Assembly: GCA_950295325.1 (NCBI GenBank)
Contig: OX485805.1
Span: 13,550,501-13,614,500 of the forward strand
Direction: 5' to 3'
DNA from: Polytrichum commune
Lineage: Eukaryota > Streptophyta > Polytrichopsida > Polytrichales > Polytrichaceae
Length of the DNA: 64,000 bases
Both the position numbers and the translations under genes were made by a program. Each line of letters starts with the position of its first letter. Within the stretch, counting starts at the first letter, position 1. The notes under the pieces are model-generated. The model made no database searches, had not been told where the DNA came from, and saw only the letters and a program-made list of their open reading frames with translations. Positions 1-9,800 of the stretch are shown one piece after another.

Positions 1-429
1 TACTTTAAAGATGTCCACTGCCATTTTTGATACCCTATATTACTCTTTAGTCCATTTATAATTTTAGCCCCCATGTTTTTAAAATACCCTTTCATTTGTT
101 CGCACGTTGTGAGCCCAAATTACGGGCCCACACACTACAAGGAAATGGGTGTATAATTGACAAAAATGTGACACTAAAATGTCCGAAGTGACAAAATCAG
201 CTCAAAGCTATGAGTTTTTGTCAATTCGGACATTATTCAAAATTTGTGTCAATTTTCTGTCATCAGATTTATATATTTCACGTTTAATTTATTCCCTTCA
301 CCTGAGCATGTGTCTCATATTTATTAACAACAAAAGGTGTTACAAAAGGTTTTTAATTATTGTAATTACTAGTATAAGTAATTAATATAAATAATGTATT
401 TACTATAATTAATGTAATAACTAATTTAA

Positions 430-915
430 TTAATTAATGTAAATACTGAAATTACCAATTTAAGTAAATACTGAAATTACCCTTTTGAATAAATGGGGAA
501 ATTACCAATTTAACTAAATACTGAAATTTGTTAATTTAGGTAAATACTGAAATTTGCTAATTTAAGTAAATATTGAAATTTGCTAATTTAGGTAAATACT
601 GAAATTTGCTAATTTAAGTAAATATTGAAATTTGCTAATTTAAGTAAATATTGAAATTTGCTAATTTAAGTAAATATTGAAATTTGCTAATTTAAGTAAA
701 TATTGAAATTTGCTAATTTAAGTAAATACTGAAATTTGCTAATTTAAGTCAATATTGAAATTTGCTAATTTAAGTAAATATTGAAATTTGCTAATTTATG
801 TAAATACTGAAATTTTCTAATTTAGGTAAATACTGAAATTTTCTAATTTAAGTAAATATTGAAATATTCTAATTTAGGTAAATACTGAAATTTGCTATTT
901 TGAGTAAAATACTGA
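430..915. repeat. AT-rich 26-bp tandem repeat array
   Basis: About 18 imperfect copies of a 26-base unit, best conserved around 600-780 (TGAAATTTGCTAATTTAAGT plus AAATAT). Copies at the edges diverge, so the array seems to have grown from the middle. It lies inside the CACTA-type element. There are no unique spacers. Confidence 0.9.
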
Positions 916-1148
916 AATTATTGTAATTAATGTAGTTAACATAATTACAATAATTACTGTAATAATGTTTAGGAGTATTTTTGTAAATTGTTTTTAATAC
1001 AAATACAATACGTACTAATTAAAAACAGTAAATACATTAATTCTATGCTTGTTTTTACTTTCACTAATTAAAAAATATATATACATAAGTTTATAAGTCT
1101 TATGGCTTCTTCATACAATACTCTTACATACTTGGCTTATATCATGTA

Positions 1149-1356
1149 ATGAGCGGTGGCTTAGTGGCTAAGGCCTTCACAATATAGCCAAAAGGTTCAA
1201 GGTTCGATTCCCTTGACCCCTCATCCTTGGCTTCGTCTAGGGTAGGTATGTGGCTTTGTCCATTAGCCTAGGTTAGGTGAGGTGGCCCTTCGCCTTTAGA
1301 CCTATGTGAGTAGACTTTGAATGCGAGGGTGGATTACTAATTTAGGATTTTTTTAC
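1149..1356 (+). mobile_element. tRNA-derived SINE
   Basis: The head has a good pol III A box (TGGCTTAGTGG, about 1157-1167) and B box (GGTTCGATTCC, about 1201-1211) at tRNA spacing. The anticodon arm does not fold as in a tRNA and the acceptor ends mispair. A tRNA-unrelated body of about 140 bases follows, ending in a short T run, as in several plant SINE families. It sits inside the CACTA-type element, so it is probably a later insertion. No clear target duplication was found. Confidence 0.7.
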
Positions 1357-1592
1357 TAGTATAACTTGGACATTAAACCACATCACCATGGGTAAATGAC
1401 GAGGTAAAGAGAATCCAACATGGCAAGGGGCCCGGAGTAAATGGAATCCTACGTGTATAATTGTCCCAGATGACAAAGAAATTGACAGAACTCTGTTAAT
1501 TGTATGACCGAATCAAGGTGCCCTATATGACACCCAAATTAACAGAATTTCGTCACATTTTTATCAAATAGATCATATAAACTCTTGTAGTG

Positions 1593-2877
1593 ACATGTGC
1601 TTTTAAGTTTTGAAGCTATTAAACTTGGGACTGGGATTTTTTATTAAATATTTGAAACATAAAAAGAGTGCAATAGTTAAGGTTGGGTTTGATTTAAATT
1701 AAAGGATAGTGCTCTCGGTTATTAGAATTAGTTTGGTACTAAAGTGAACTAGTCACCAGATTCGGGACTGTGATTTAGGTGTGATTGGGTTTTTAGTAAC
1801 CAAGATAGGCTAGTTAGTGTTTGGGTAGAGCTGTCCGGCTAGCCATTTAAGGGCAGGAATTATTGTTTAACCTAGTAAATCCCGGATCAGGGGAGTTCGG
1901 CAGTTGAGCCCAGCTCTCGGCTCCAGGAGCTCTCTCTTAACAACCAAATCGGCTAATAGATTGTGAGCTGCGGGGGGGGGGGGGGGGGGGGGGGCGGAGA
2001 AATGAGGCCCTGGCGGGATGCTAATGTGGCCGGTTAGGCTCGTTGGGAGTTCGGAGAAAGATGAAGGAGGAACCCCCTGGGCCATCGACATTGGGTTCAG
2101 GCTGGAGACTCCTAGGACACAGGGGTAGTAATTCGGACAAGAAACCAAGACCTTTGTGGAGCATGCAATGCCGCATTGGGAACTGAAAAAACCAAGGTGT
2201 ACAGAGGGATTGAAATCTTCGGAAGAATGCTGAGGGTGCTCGGTGCACAAAGCACTTCAGAGCGAGGGAGGCGAGGTGAATTCAAAGGTCCAGTGCGCTT
2301 CGATACATCAGGGAGGTGGATTCGGGAAAATTGGTTACGCTTGGACGTTTCAGCAGCTGATGGATTACTGGGGATGCAGGGAGAATGTAAATCACCGAGC
2401 GTAGGGTGTTGAGAGGATTCATTTCAATGTTCTGGTTGGAAGTTCGCCTAGCTAGGCAGATCAATACATTAAGGGAGAAGGGAATTCTCCACTTCAGACA
2501 AACATGCTGCAAGGGCGAGCGAGGGGGCGGAGGTAACCAAGGGAGGCTGGGGAGGCTTCGTCTCGGCTGGGCGACCTCAGGTCCCCGTGACAGGTGCTAA
2601 CGGGTAGCGACGGGTAATGACGGGCCCCTGGTGGTAGTGGACAGCGTGATTTTGGCCCCAGCTAGTTCGGACTGAAGGTCGGAGAATTAATGTTGGAGGA
2701 AGGTATTAGCAAGGGGAAACTTGGGTTAATTAGGGCAGGGTTGGATCATTAGCGTAAGCCAAGGGTTGCCACCAAATGGGTGCCAGGGGGTGTTCATTAA
2801 AGGCATGATGGTTGGAGGGATTAGGGGCGTAGGGCTTAGTTAGGGACCAAGATTGGGGGATTGAGGTAGAGGGGGGT
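1593..2877. other. Intergenic stretch, no gene recognised
   Basis: Purine-rich unique-looking DNA. Contains a run of 23 G at 1972-1994; the proline-rich reading frame opposite it is a by-product of that run. No domain, RNA gene or transposon end recognised. Confidence 0.5.
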
Positions 2878-2983
2878 TGTCGTGTAAATAGCCATCGTGT
2901 GTCACTGCAGCTCGAGTACCAACCACCACTAACAAACAAAACTAAAACATAGCAAAGTCACACATAAACAACACACCTCGACA
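2878..2983. repeat. 106-bp direct repeat, copy 1 (outer edge of element)
   Basis: TGTCG...CGACA segment, the partner of 3320-3425. Forms the left border of the inserted DNA. Flanked on the outside by GGGT. Confidence 0.8.
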
Positions 2984-3317
2984 GAGAAGGAAGAGAGTAG
3001 AACACTCATAATAGCTCTAAATCTCTCTTCAAATGCACACAATTAGTCAAGCTATCTCTCACTCCACCAAGGGAGAATCCAAGAGTGTAAGTAGGGGAAG
3101 AAGAACTCAAGATTTATTGCAAAATCATGCAATCTACACCTCACACAAGCTCTCTCCACACATTAACTCACAAGACTTGACTTGGCAAGAATGCCAAGCC
3201 AAGGAGGAGGCTCCTCACTTAGGAGCCTTCCTCTCCACATCTAGATTCATCCATCCAAATCTAGATGGATGAAACCCAACGGATATGGTGCGGCTTTCGA
3301 CGCCGCATACCGTGACA
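2984..3317 (-). repeat. Truncated 3' LTR of the DNMT retrotransposon
   Basis: Matches 12494-12827 with two substitutions noticed (near 3053 and 3162). Starts, on the minus strand, with TGTCACGG like the 5' LTR but stops after 334 bases at the outer 106-bp repeat. The rest of the LTR (about 850 bases) is missing at this side. Confidence 0.85.
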
Positions 3318-3319
3318 GC

Positions 3320-3425
3320 TGTCGTGTAAATAGCGATCGTGTGTCACTGCAGCTCGAGTACCAACCACCACTAACAAACAAAACTAAAACATAGCAAAGT
3401 CACACATAAACAACACACCTCGACA
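3320..3425. repeat. 106-bp direct repeat, copy 2 (next to polypurine tract)
   Basis: Begins TGTCG and ends CGACA, LTR-like inverted ends. Nearly identical to 2878-2983 (one difference seen: C/G near base 16). Sits between the polypurine tract and the LTR fragment. Could be the LTR of a TRIM-like miniature element or a segment copied by template switching. Confidence 0.8.
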
Positions 3426-3436
3426 TGCCCCCCCTC
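3426..3436 (-). other. Polypurine tract of the DNMT retrotransposon
   Basis: On the minus strand GAGGGGGGGCA lies immediately before TGTCG, the normal position and composition of a plus-strand primer next to a 3' LTR. The adjacent TGTCG belongs to the 106-bp repeat, not to the LTR found at the other end. Confidence 0.7.
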
Positions 3437-3709
3437 AGCTGACTATGGAGTCCCGCCAAGCAGCTAGGACCAATGCCAATTTAAAGGGCATGGATCATGA
3501 AAGATTGCTCCGCAACTAACTAGTGTGGTAAACGTTATTCCAAGGAACTGTAGGCTGGGTGCAAGGTGAGCCCCATCCTTAATCGCCTCTGATGTTTGGC
3601 CATCAGATCCCAAAGAATTAAATCCACCGCCTCATGTCGATTGCGTCTCTAAGCCATAACTCTTCATTTTCCATTTGGACAAGCACAAGATGATGAAAAC
3701 CACACAGGA

Positions 3710-6700
3710 TCATTGAGTACGATTGGTGGAAGCACCAAGTACCGAAGATCCTCGACAGCGAGGACAACTCCACTGTCCAGATGGTAGAGAAGTCAAGGGT
3801 GGCCGCAAGCATGCCATGTGCCAACCGCGTTGACACTGATCACACAAGAGCATAGTAGCTGCTCCCTTCTTGTCTCCACACACAAAACATGGAAGACCCT
3901 CTGGTACGACGGCCAGTTCAGGATGAACTGTACCCTCAATAGGTAGATGACATGGGGCACAGTTTTTGGAATGCTCGCGACATTCCCTGCCATCCTTGCC
4001 TTCCAACAACAACAAACCACTTGGCAACACCTCCTTCACCCGAAGGATAGTGCGCCCCGCCCTGACATCCAATGTCGTAGGCGCCTCACGTTGAAGATAA
4101 ACATAATCCCGTTGCCGAAATCTCCGCAACTGAGGCCGGTAAGCACCACTACGAATGCGTGCATAACGCAATGTGTCACGGTGCTGAGCAATGGACAAAT
4201 TCTCCATGGCCATAGGCATGGCCCTCTGGAAGAATTGAGCCCGCTCCTGCAAACACTCTGCCCAAAGGTCTGGGTCATCCAAGTTCACAACAGGAGCTAG
4301 TTTTTCCCGAATAGAACTCGGGAGTATAGGCTCACGTCCATACAATAATTGATACGGGCTGTAGGATGCCAAAGAGGCCTGCCTACTAAATCGATAGCCC
4401 ATAGCAATCCATGGCAACATAAGGTCCCAATCCCGGTGGCTTCCCCGAAGTAATCCATACTTCCTCAAGCCACGCTTGGTTGTCTGAACAACCCGTTCAG
4501 CCAAGCCATCTGCCTCCGGATGATCCCGAGAGGTGGTGCGGTGATCTATGAGAGCTTTAGTGCACAACTCCTCAAAAGCACCAAGGAACTCCCTCCCTTG
4601 GTCCGTCAACACCTCAGCTGGTGCTCCAAAACGTGCTAACACACGATCCAAAAAGGCGGCCGCGGCCAACTCTGCAGAGTTCTGGGGTAGAGCAACAAGC
4701 TCAATCCACTTGCTAAAATGCTCGACCATCACCAAAACGTACTTTGCTCCACGTGGTGTAACCACCAACGGCCCTGCAAAGTCCAGCGACCAACGGTAGC
4801 CTAATCCCATGATAGGTAAGGGCTGTAACTGAGGTGATAAGGTGTTAAAGCTAGACCTGACCCGGTCACAAACTTCACACCTCCCGACATATGCAGCCAC
4901 CTGCTGATACATGCCAGTCCACCAATATTGGCCACGCAACATCGAATGTGTCCTGCGTATGCCAAAATGGCCAAGTTCCTCGTGCACTTGTCGCACCAAG
5001 GAGGCCCTCTGATCCGGCCTAGGAACAATACGCCTTGTCCCATCCGGCCACAATCGAAATAACAAACCGTTCTCCCAACGGAACCTTGTTATTCGATGTC
5101 CAATCCTATCTTTTTCCATTGCCGAAATAGACAAAGGAAAGGTACCATGTTGAAGCTTATGCAATACGGGAAGATCCTCCCATATATCCGCAATAGCTTG
5201 AGGCCGATCAGTCTCATCATCCGAGCCCTGTATCGGAATCTCAACAGATGAACCAGAAAATAAAGTGAGGTAGGCAGCCGCGTGCCAACCTGGAACCGCC
5301 TCTCGATCACAATCTCCATGCCACCTGGCCCCGGTCAAGTCCTCATCCGAAGGACTTGGATTGCGTGAGAGTCCATCTGCATCCATGTTGGTAATCCCAG
5401 CACGGTGTACCACCTCAAAGTCATACTCCTGGAGCAACAAAGCCCACCTGGCAAGCTTGCCAGTAAGCTTATCCGACTCCATGAGCCACCGTAACGGCTG
5501 ATGGTCAGTCACCAAAGTAAAGTGTTGACCATAAAGATATGGCCGGAAATGGGCAATAGCCCAAACCGCCGCCAATGCTTCTCCCTCATATGACGAATAA
5601 TTTGCCTCCGCCGTGTTGTTGCTTCGCGACGCGTAAGCAACAACATACTCCCGGCCAACGTCATCTTTCTGAGTAAGAACTGCTCCCAAACCCAATGAAC
5701 TCCAATCTGTATGCAACTGGAAAGATTTGGAGACATCTGGACGTCGAAGCACTGGAGCCGTACCCAGTTTCTGCTTCAATGTCTCAAATGCCTGTTGCTG
5801 CTCACGACCCCAAGACCAAGGTTGGTCCTTGCTCGTGAGAATGGTGAGCGGCTTGGCAATCAAACTAAAGTTTTTGACGAATCGCCGATAGTAATTCGCC
5901 AAGCCCAAGAAAGCACGAAGTCTCGGCACATCTACCGGTGCCGGAATCTTCTGCAATGCGTCCACCTTAGCTTGTTGTACCCCAAGACCTCCTGGAACAA
6001 TCATATGTCCCAAATATGCCAACCGGTCATGGAAAAACTTGCACTTGCCGTGGTGCAAGCGCAATCCCCACCGCTGCAACCGTTCAAAAACGGCTTGCAG
6101 ATGCCTCACATGCTCCTGTGGTGTTGTACTGAAGATGATCACATCGTCTATGTAACACCGAGCAAAGGGCAAGCCAGAGAGAACCTGATCCATCACCCGC
6201 TGAAACTCAGCGGGTGCATTCTTCAGGCCAAATGGAAGAAACTTCCAATGATAAAGTTGATCTTTCCCATCTTGATCAACTCCCCAAAATGCGGTCTTCA
6301 CCCGATCTCCCGTAAGTAATGGAAGTTGGTGATATCCGGATCTCAAGTCCAAAGTGCTGAAGACCCGAGAAAATCCGATTGCATCGAACAACTCCTCCGG
6401 GATTGGCATGGGATACCGATCCGACTTGGTCTTCCGATTAACTGGACGGTAATCCCCACACATCCGCTTCTCCGTCCAATTGCCAAAGATATCCTTCTTC
6501 GATGGCATAACCGTAGCACAAGCATACTCCCCGTTGGAAAGTTCGATTAGCCCTGCTGCCAAGAGCTCTCGGCAACGAGCCTGAACGCCAATCCGCTCGG
6601 AAACACTGAGCCTGTAAGGTCTCCGAAAAATGGGATGGTCGTCCTCCAACTGAATGTGGATGGGTTTTCCTTTATAACCTTCAAGATCCTGAAGGCTAAA

Positions 6701-6856
6701 AGCAAAACATCTACGGTACGAGCGAATAAATGCTCGTACCTTACATGCCTCAGCACCAGTAAGACGAGGGCCTAATTCAAGTGGCCAATCATCAAACTCT
6801 GTAGTCTCCCTCTCCACCAAAGGAGAACTACCTGATGCTGGCACAGACTCTAATTG
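3710..6856 (-). CDS. Reverse transcriptase-RNase H-integrase-PHD polyprotein (pol, ORF2 of gypsy element)
   Basis: Open for about 1048 codons after the TAG at 6859-6857. Numbering from the GTG at 6844: reverse transcriptase about 60-300 with the YIDD active site at 231-234; RNase H about 370-495 with HTD (380), E around 420 and TDHQPL (447); integrase zinc domain H621/H626/C656/C659; integrase core with LDF D688, TDQG D748 and AER E783; and a C4HC3 PHD finger at 986-1030. All catalytic residues are present. Order RT-RH-IN defines Ty3/gypsy. There is no ATG start, so it is probably made by read-through as a Gag-Pro-DNMT-Pol fusion of about 2400 residues. No separate protease is present because it lies in ORF1. 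Confidence 0.92.
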   Translation of the reverse strand, partial: QLESVPASGSSPLVERETTEFDDWPLELGPRLTGAEACKVRAFIRSYRRCFAFSLQDLEGYKGKPIHIQLEDDHPIFRRPYRLSVSERIGVQARCRELLAAGLIELSNGEYACATVMPSKKDIFGNWTEKRMCGDYRPVNRKTKSDRYPMPIPEELFDAIGFSRVFSTLDLRSGYHQLPLLTGDRVKTAFWGVDQDGKDQLYHWKFLPFGLKNAPAEFQRVMDQVLSGLPFARCYIDDVIIFSTTPQEHVRHLQAVFERLQRWGLRLHHGKCKFFHDRLAYLGHMIVPGGLGVQQAKVDALQKIPAPVDVPRLRAFLGLANYYRRFVKNFSLIAKPLTILTSKDQPWSWGREQQQAFETLKQKLGTAPVLRRPDVSKSFQLHTDWSSLGLGAVLTQKDDVGREYVVAYASRSNNTAEANYSSYEGEALAAVWAIAHFRPYLYGQHFTLVTDHQPLRWLMESDKLTGKLARWALLLQEYDFEVVHRAGITNMDADGLSRNPSPSDEDLTGARWHGDCDREAVPGWHAAAYLTLFSGSSVEIPIQGSDDETDRPQAIADIWEDLPVLHKLQHGTFPLSISAMEKDRIGHRITRFRWENGLLFRLWPDGTRRIVPRPDQRASLVRQVHEELGHFGIRRTHSMLRGQYWWTGMYQQVAAYVGRCEVCDRVRSSFNTLSPQLQPLPIMGLGYRWSLDFAGPLVVTPRGAKYVLVMVEHFSKWIELVALPQNSAELAAAAFLDRVLARFGAPAEVLTDQGREFLGAFEELCTKALIDHRTTSRDHPEADGLAERVVQTTKRGLRKYGLLRGSHRDWDLMLPWIAMGYRFSRQASLASYSPYQLLYGREPILPSSIREKLAPVVNLDDPDLWAECLQERAQFFQRAMPMAMENLSIAQHRDTLRYARIRSGAYRPQLRRFRQRDYVYLQREAPTTLDVRAGRTILRVKEVLPSGLLLLEGKDGRECREHSKNCAPCHLPIEGTVHPELAVVPEGLPCFVCGDKKGAATMLLCDQCQRGWHMACLRPPLTSLPSGQWSCPRCRGSSVLGASTNRTQ
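3755..3889 (-). other. PHD finger at the integrase C terminus
   Basis: Spacing C-x2-C-x11-C-x2-C-x4-H-x2-C-x14-C-x2-C, with Trp two residues before the seventh Cys, is a textbook C4HC3 PHD finger. It occupies the place where chromoviruses carry a chromodomain. PHD fingers bind histone H3 tails, so a role in choosing integration sites is plausible inference. Confidence 0.88.
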
Positions 6857-6859
6857 CTA
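6851..6859 (-). promoter_or_regulatory. Leaky UAG stop in tobamovirus-type context (TAG CAA TTA)
   Basis: ORF1 ends in TAG followed directly by CAA TTA. This fits the CAR-YYA hexanucleotide that promotes UAG read-through in tobacco mosaic virus and related plant viruses. The downstream pol frame is the same frame as ORF1, separated only by this stop. The pol ORF has no ATG near its beginning; the first possible start-like codon is a GTG at 6844. Read-through is therefore the simplest way to express pol and would give a Gag:Gag-Pol ratio set by termination efficiency. Confidence 0.85.
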
Positions 6860-9800
6860 ATGAGAGGAGGGAGCATTAACCATGCCCCCAGTCTCAGTGC
6901 TAGCACTAGAGTCTGGCATTTCTTCATCACCACCAATATGTGATGATGAAGCCACCACCAGAGGCGAAGAAGCCGAAGCAGTGTAAAAATGTTGAGCTCG
7001 AAGCTCCTCCATTACATGCTGCTCGAATTGAGAAGTTTGTTCGGCTTCTCCAACCATGGCATGAATTCCCTCCTCAATGGATGTGGACCGTTGTGCCCCC
7101 TGACCAGAGTTCTCTGCCCCCAGAGGCAACCACTGGTCACCACAATGTCTTTGCCATGAAAGACATAAACCAACAGTCCACACCATAGTATGAAGATCCA
7201 TGGCTTGGCCCAATACGAAGCGTCGTTGGCCTTCAGAAAGGCCAGGAGCTGCGGTGGTGCCAGTGCGAAATCCCATTGCACGCTCCCGTTCATCTGCCAA
7301 TGGTTCGGTGTGGGTTTTGGTGTGAGCATCCCACACCATACCTGGCCCCTGATCGCGGAAAGCAAATGACTGTGGAAACGTCATGAATGTGGGAAAAGCC
7401 CGCCGTGGTGCCCCCACTTTGTTGACCAATGCCAATGGGGGTAAATCATCTCGGACAACCGGCAAAGAAGTCCGGTTTGGATCCAAGATGTTGTCCACCT
7501 TTTGATCAAAAGGTGGAGGCACTGCAGAAAATGCTGCAGCTAATGTAGATGATGGTGTGAGGTTGGTCCAAATCCACCGAGGCCGGTGGGCATAAGAACC
7601 AATGCTCGCAGCATCTACAAAAATTGGATCTCCAAGGTGTTGACGAACATAATGATCGCCTTCCACCACCTTGGCCCGGGAGTCTCCGAACATAGGTACA
7701 TTCTCGAAAATATATGCTGGAGGGGAAAATTGATGGGAATACCACCACTGCATGAGACGAATGAGGTCCCAAAATAGACTAGACCTGGTATCCTCTAGTC
7801 CTCCGCCTACTCCAGCACGTGAATGGCCCTGGCATGGCCATCCCGCAATCACCATATCCACTGGACCCAAATGTCGTAAATCGGCCTCACTGATGAGTGT
7901 GACATCACGAGGGAGACGTGAAAAACACCCACGAATGGCAGTTGGAGGTAACTGCTGGGGGTACAATACCATCAATTGGTGAAGATGATGACGAGCCACA
8001 CGGGTGGACACTTGAGAGTTGTCCACATAGACATATCGTCTAACCGTGAGGCCAGCCTCCAATACGGCCGCTAAGCCTGTGCCGATGCCCCCAAACAGTT
8101 CCACCAAAGTAATTCCCGCGTCTGGCGGCTGCCATAAAATGGGATGTGCCAATGCCGAGAGGACACCCGGTATGACCGGTGTCCTAGGAGTGAGAGAGTG
8201 AACAATATTCTCGCACCTCCGAAATAGCTCGGCGGAATCACGCCAAGGAGGAAGGGGATCCTTGGGATGGCGCACCAATGCACCCTTAGGTGCCATATCC
8301 CGTGGATCGTCTGTACTCCCCATGAACGCCAATGACTCATCCAACAATGCGGAACCATAAGGCAATGTGTCCACCATAGCACCACATCCAAAAACCATAG
8401 ATAATGGTGCTATGGTCGCGGCTGCCGCGAAAGCCACGGGAATAAGTTCCCTGCGGCCATCCCCAACCGACCAACCTGGTCGGATCCACACCTCTTCAGT
8501 CCAGTTGTCCAAACCAAAACCAAGAGGATAAAGTGCTTGCTGACCAACTAAAATGTCATAGTTGGTCGCATCCGTCACCGCACACCTAAGAAGAAGAGGT
8601 GCGGGTGAATCTCCAGGCTTCACTCGGAAGCTAAGCTGTAATGGCTCCCGAGTATATCCCGTGGCCCGCTCCACGTGACCAATGGATGTGACAATGGTGA
8701 ATGGACAGGGAGCCAAATCCTCGGCCGTCAACCCCAACTCTTGGGCAAGCCTCTTGCCGATCATAACTGGCTGTGCCCCTGAATCCATCATCACACAACG
8801 GGGAGAAACCTGAGTAACATTGCTCCCAGTGCGACTGACCACCAAAATGCCGGTATCATTCACCATCCGTACAACGCCAGGTCGAATGCCTTGACGCTCG
8901 CGAGCAGGTCGAGCAGCTACATCGGATAGATAAGCTGCGCCTGCAGAGGCTGGTGAATGATAAGATGTGGTTGGCTCCTGGCCATCCAAGGTGTGTGCGT
9001 CAAAAGACGCAATGGCCTCCTTCGCAAGCCTCGCTCGCCGTTTGGCGGCTTCCTCAGGATCCTCCGTGGTAGGAAGGTCTGCGGTTGCTTGAGCCACAGT
9101 AAGAGAAGACGGGGTTGCCTTCCCCTCCAATATCCTACCTGCTAGGTAAAAAACCTTAGCTGGTTGGATATCGGATGACGACCAATCCATTGCTGTGAAC
9201 AAAGGCGTGTGCAACACTTTGGATGCCAAAGTGTGCACCACGTCGGTCGACGGACTCGAAGCCTCCAAGCTCGAATTGCGACCACTGACAGATTGGGCAG
9301 CATCAGCCAATCCAAAAGACAATGGAAGGCGTGCCTGACCAATTTGATCCGCGGGACTATTGTGCCGAGCTCGTAAGCTGTCCACAGACTCTCCTGTGGT
9401 CGAAGGCGTGGCTCGTGACACGGTTTGAGCACGTGTCATAGCGGCAGAACTCACCACCTCGCCCGAGGCTCCGAACATATAGTAATCCGGAGTGGAAGAA
9501 CTAGCCTGAGCTGCGGAAGAAGACGGTGAGGCCAAAATTTGGCCGGATGACGCCAAGCTTTTGAACCTCTCCTCCATGGCTCCAATCTTCGCCTCCAACG
9601 TCTTCTCCCGGTCGGAAGAAGGACGTTTCTCAGGATGGAGAGCGAAGCAGTTCTCCACCGCGTGATTGTTCCGCCCACAATGAGAACACTTCAACTGTTT
9701 GGGTAACTGATTACCCGTCCCCTTCGTCGAGCCCTTAGCGGGAACAAATGGTTTCCGCTTCGGAGGAGTGACGTTCTGGGCTTGCCTATGCTTCGAAGGA

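Larger units (their letters stand above)
133..1592. mobile_element. Non-autonomous CACTA (En/Spm-like) element
   Basis: The left end reads CACTACAAGG and the right end is the inverse, CTTGTAGTG, the hallmark termini of plant CACTA elements. The 3-bp flanks are identical (ACA at 130-132 and 1593-1595), as expected for this superfamily. Subterminal sequence on both sides carries related motifs such as AAAATGTGAC and its complement, as CACTA ends usually do. No transposase is encoded. The interior holds an AT-rich 26-bp tandem array and a tRNA-derived SINE. The superfamily call rests on termini and duplication only. Confidence 0.75.

Noticed and set aside
430-915. CRISPR array
   Set aside because: Direct tandem 26-mers without unique spacers in plant DNA; it is a minisatellite.
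1149-1222. Functional tRNA gene
   Set aside because: A and B boxes are good, but the anticodon arm does not fold and the acceptor stem mispairs; the body and T tail fit a SINE.
1867-2250. Proline-rich 127-codon ORF
   Set aside because: Its proline run is the complement of a 23-base G tract; no domain or conserved-looking sequence.
5711-6319. 202-codon plus-strand ORF inside pol
   Set aside because: Antisense shadow of the reverse transcriptase region; no domain and no independent signals.
6842-6844. GTG as an independent start codon for pol
   Set aside because: Plant translation rarely starts at GTG, there is no ATG nearby, and the leaky-stop context two codons upstream explains expression better.
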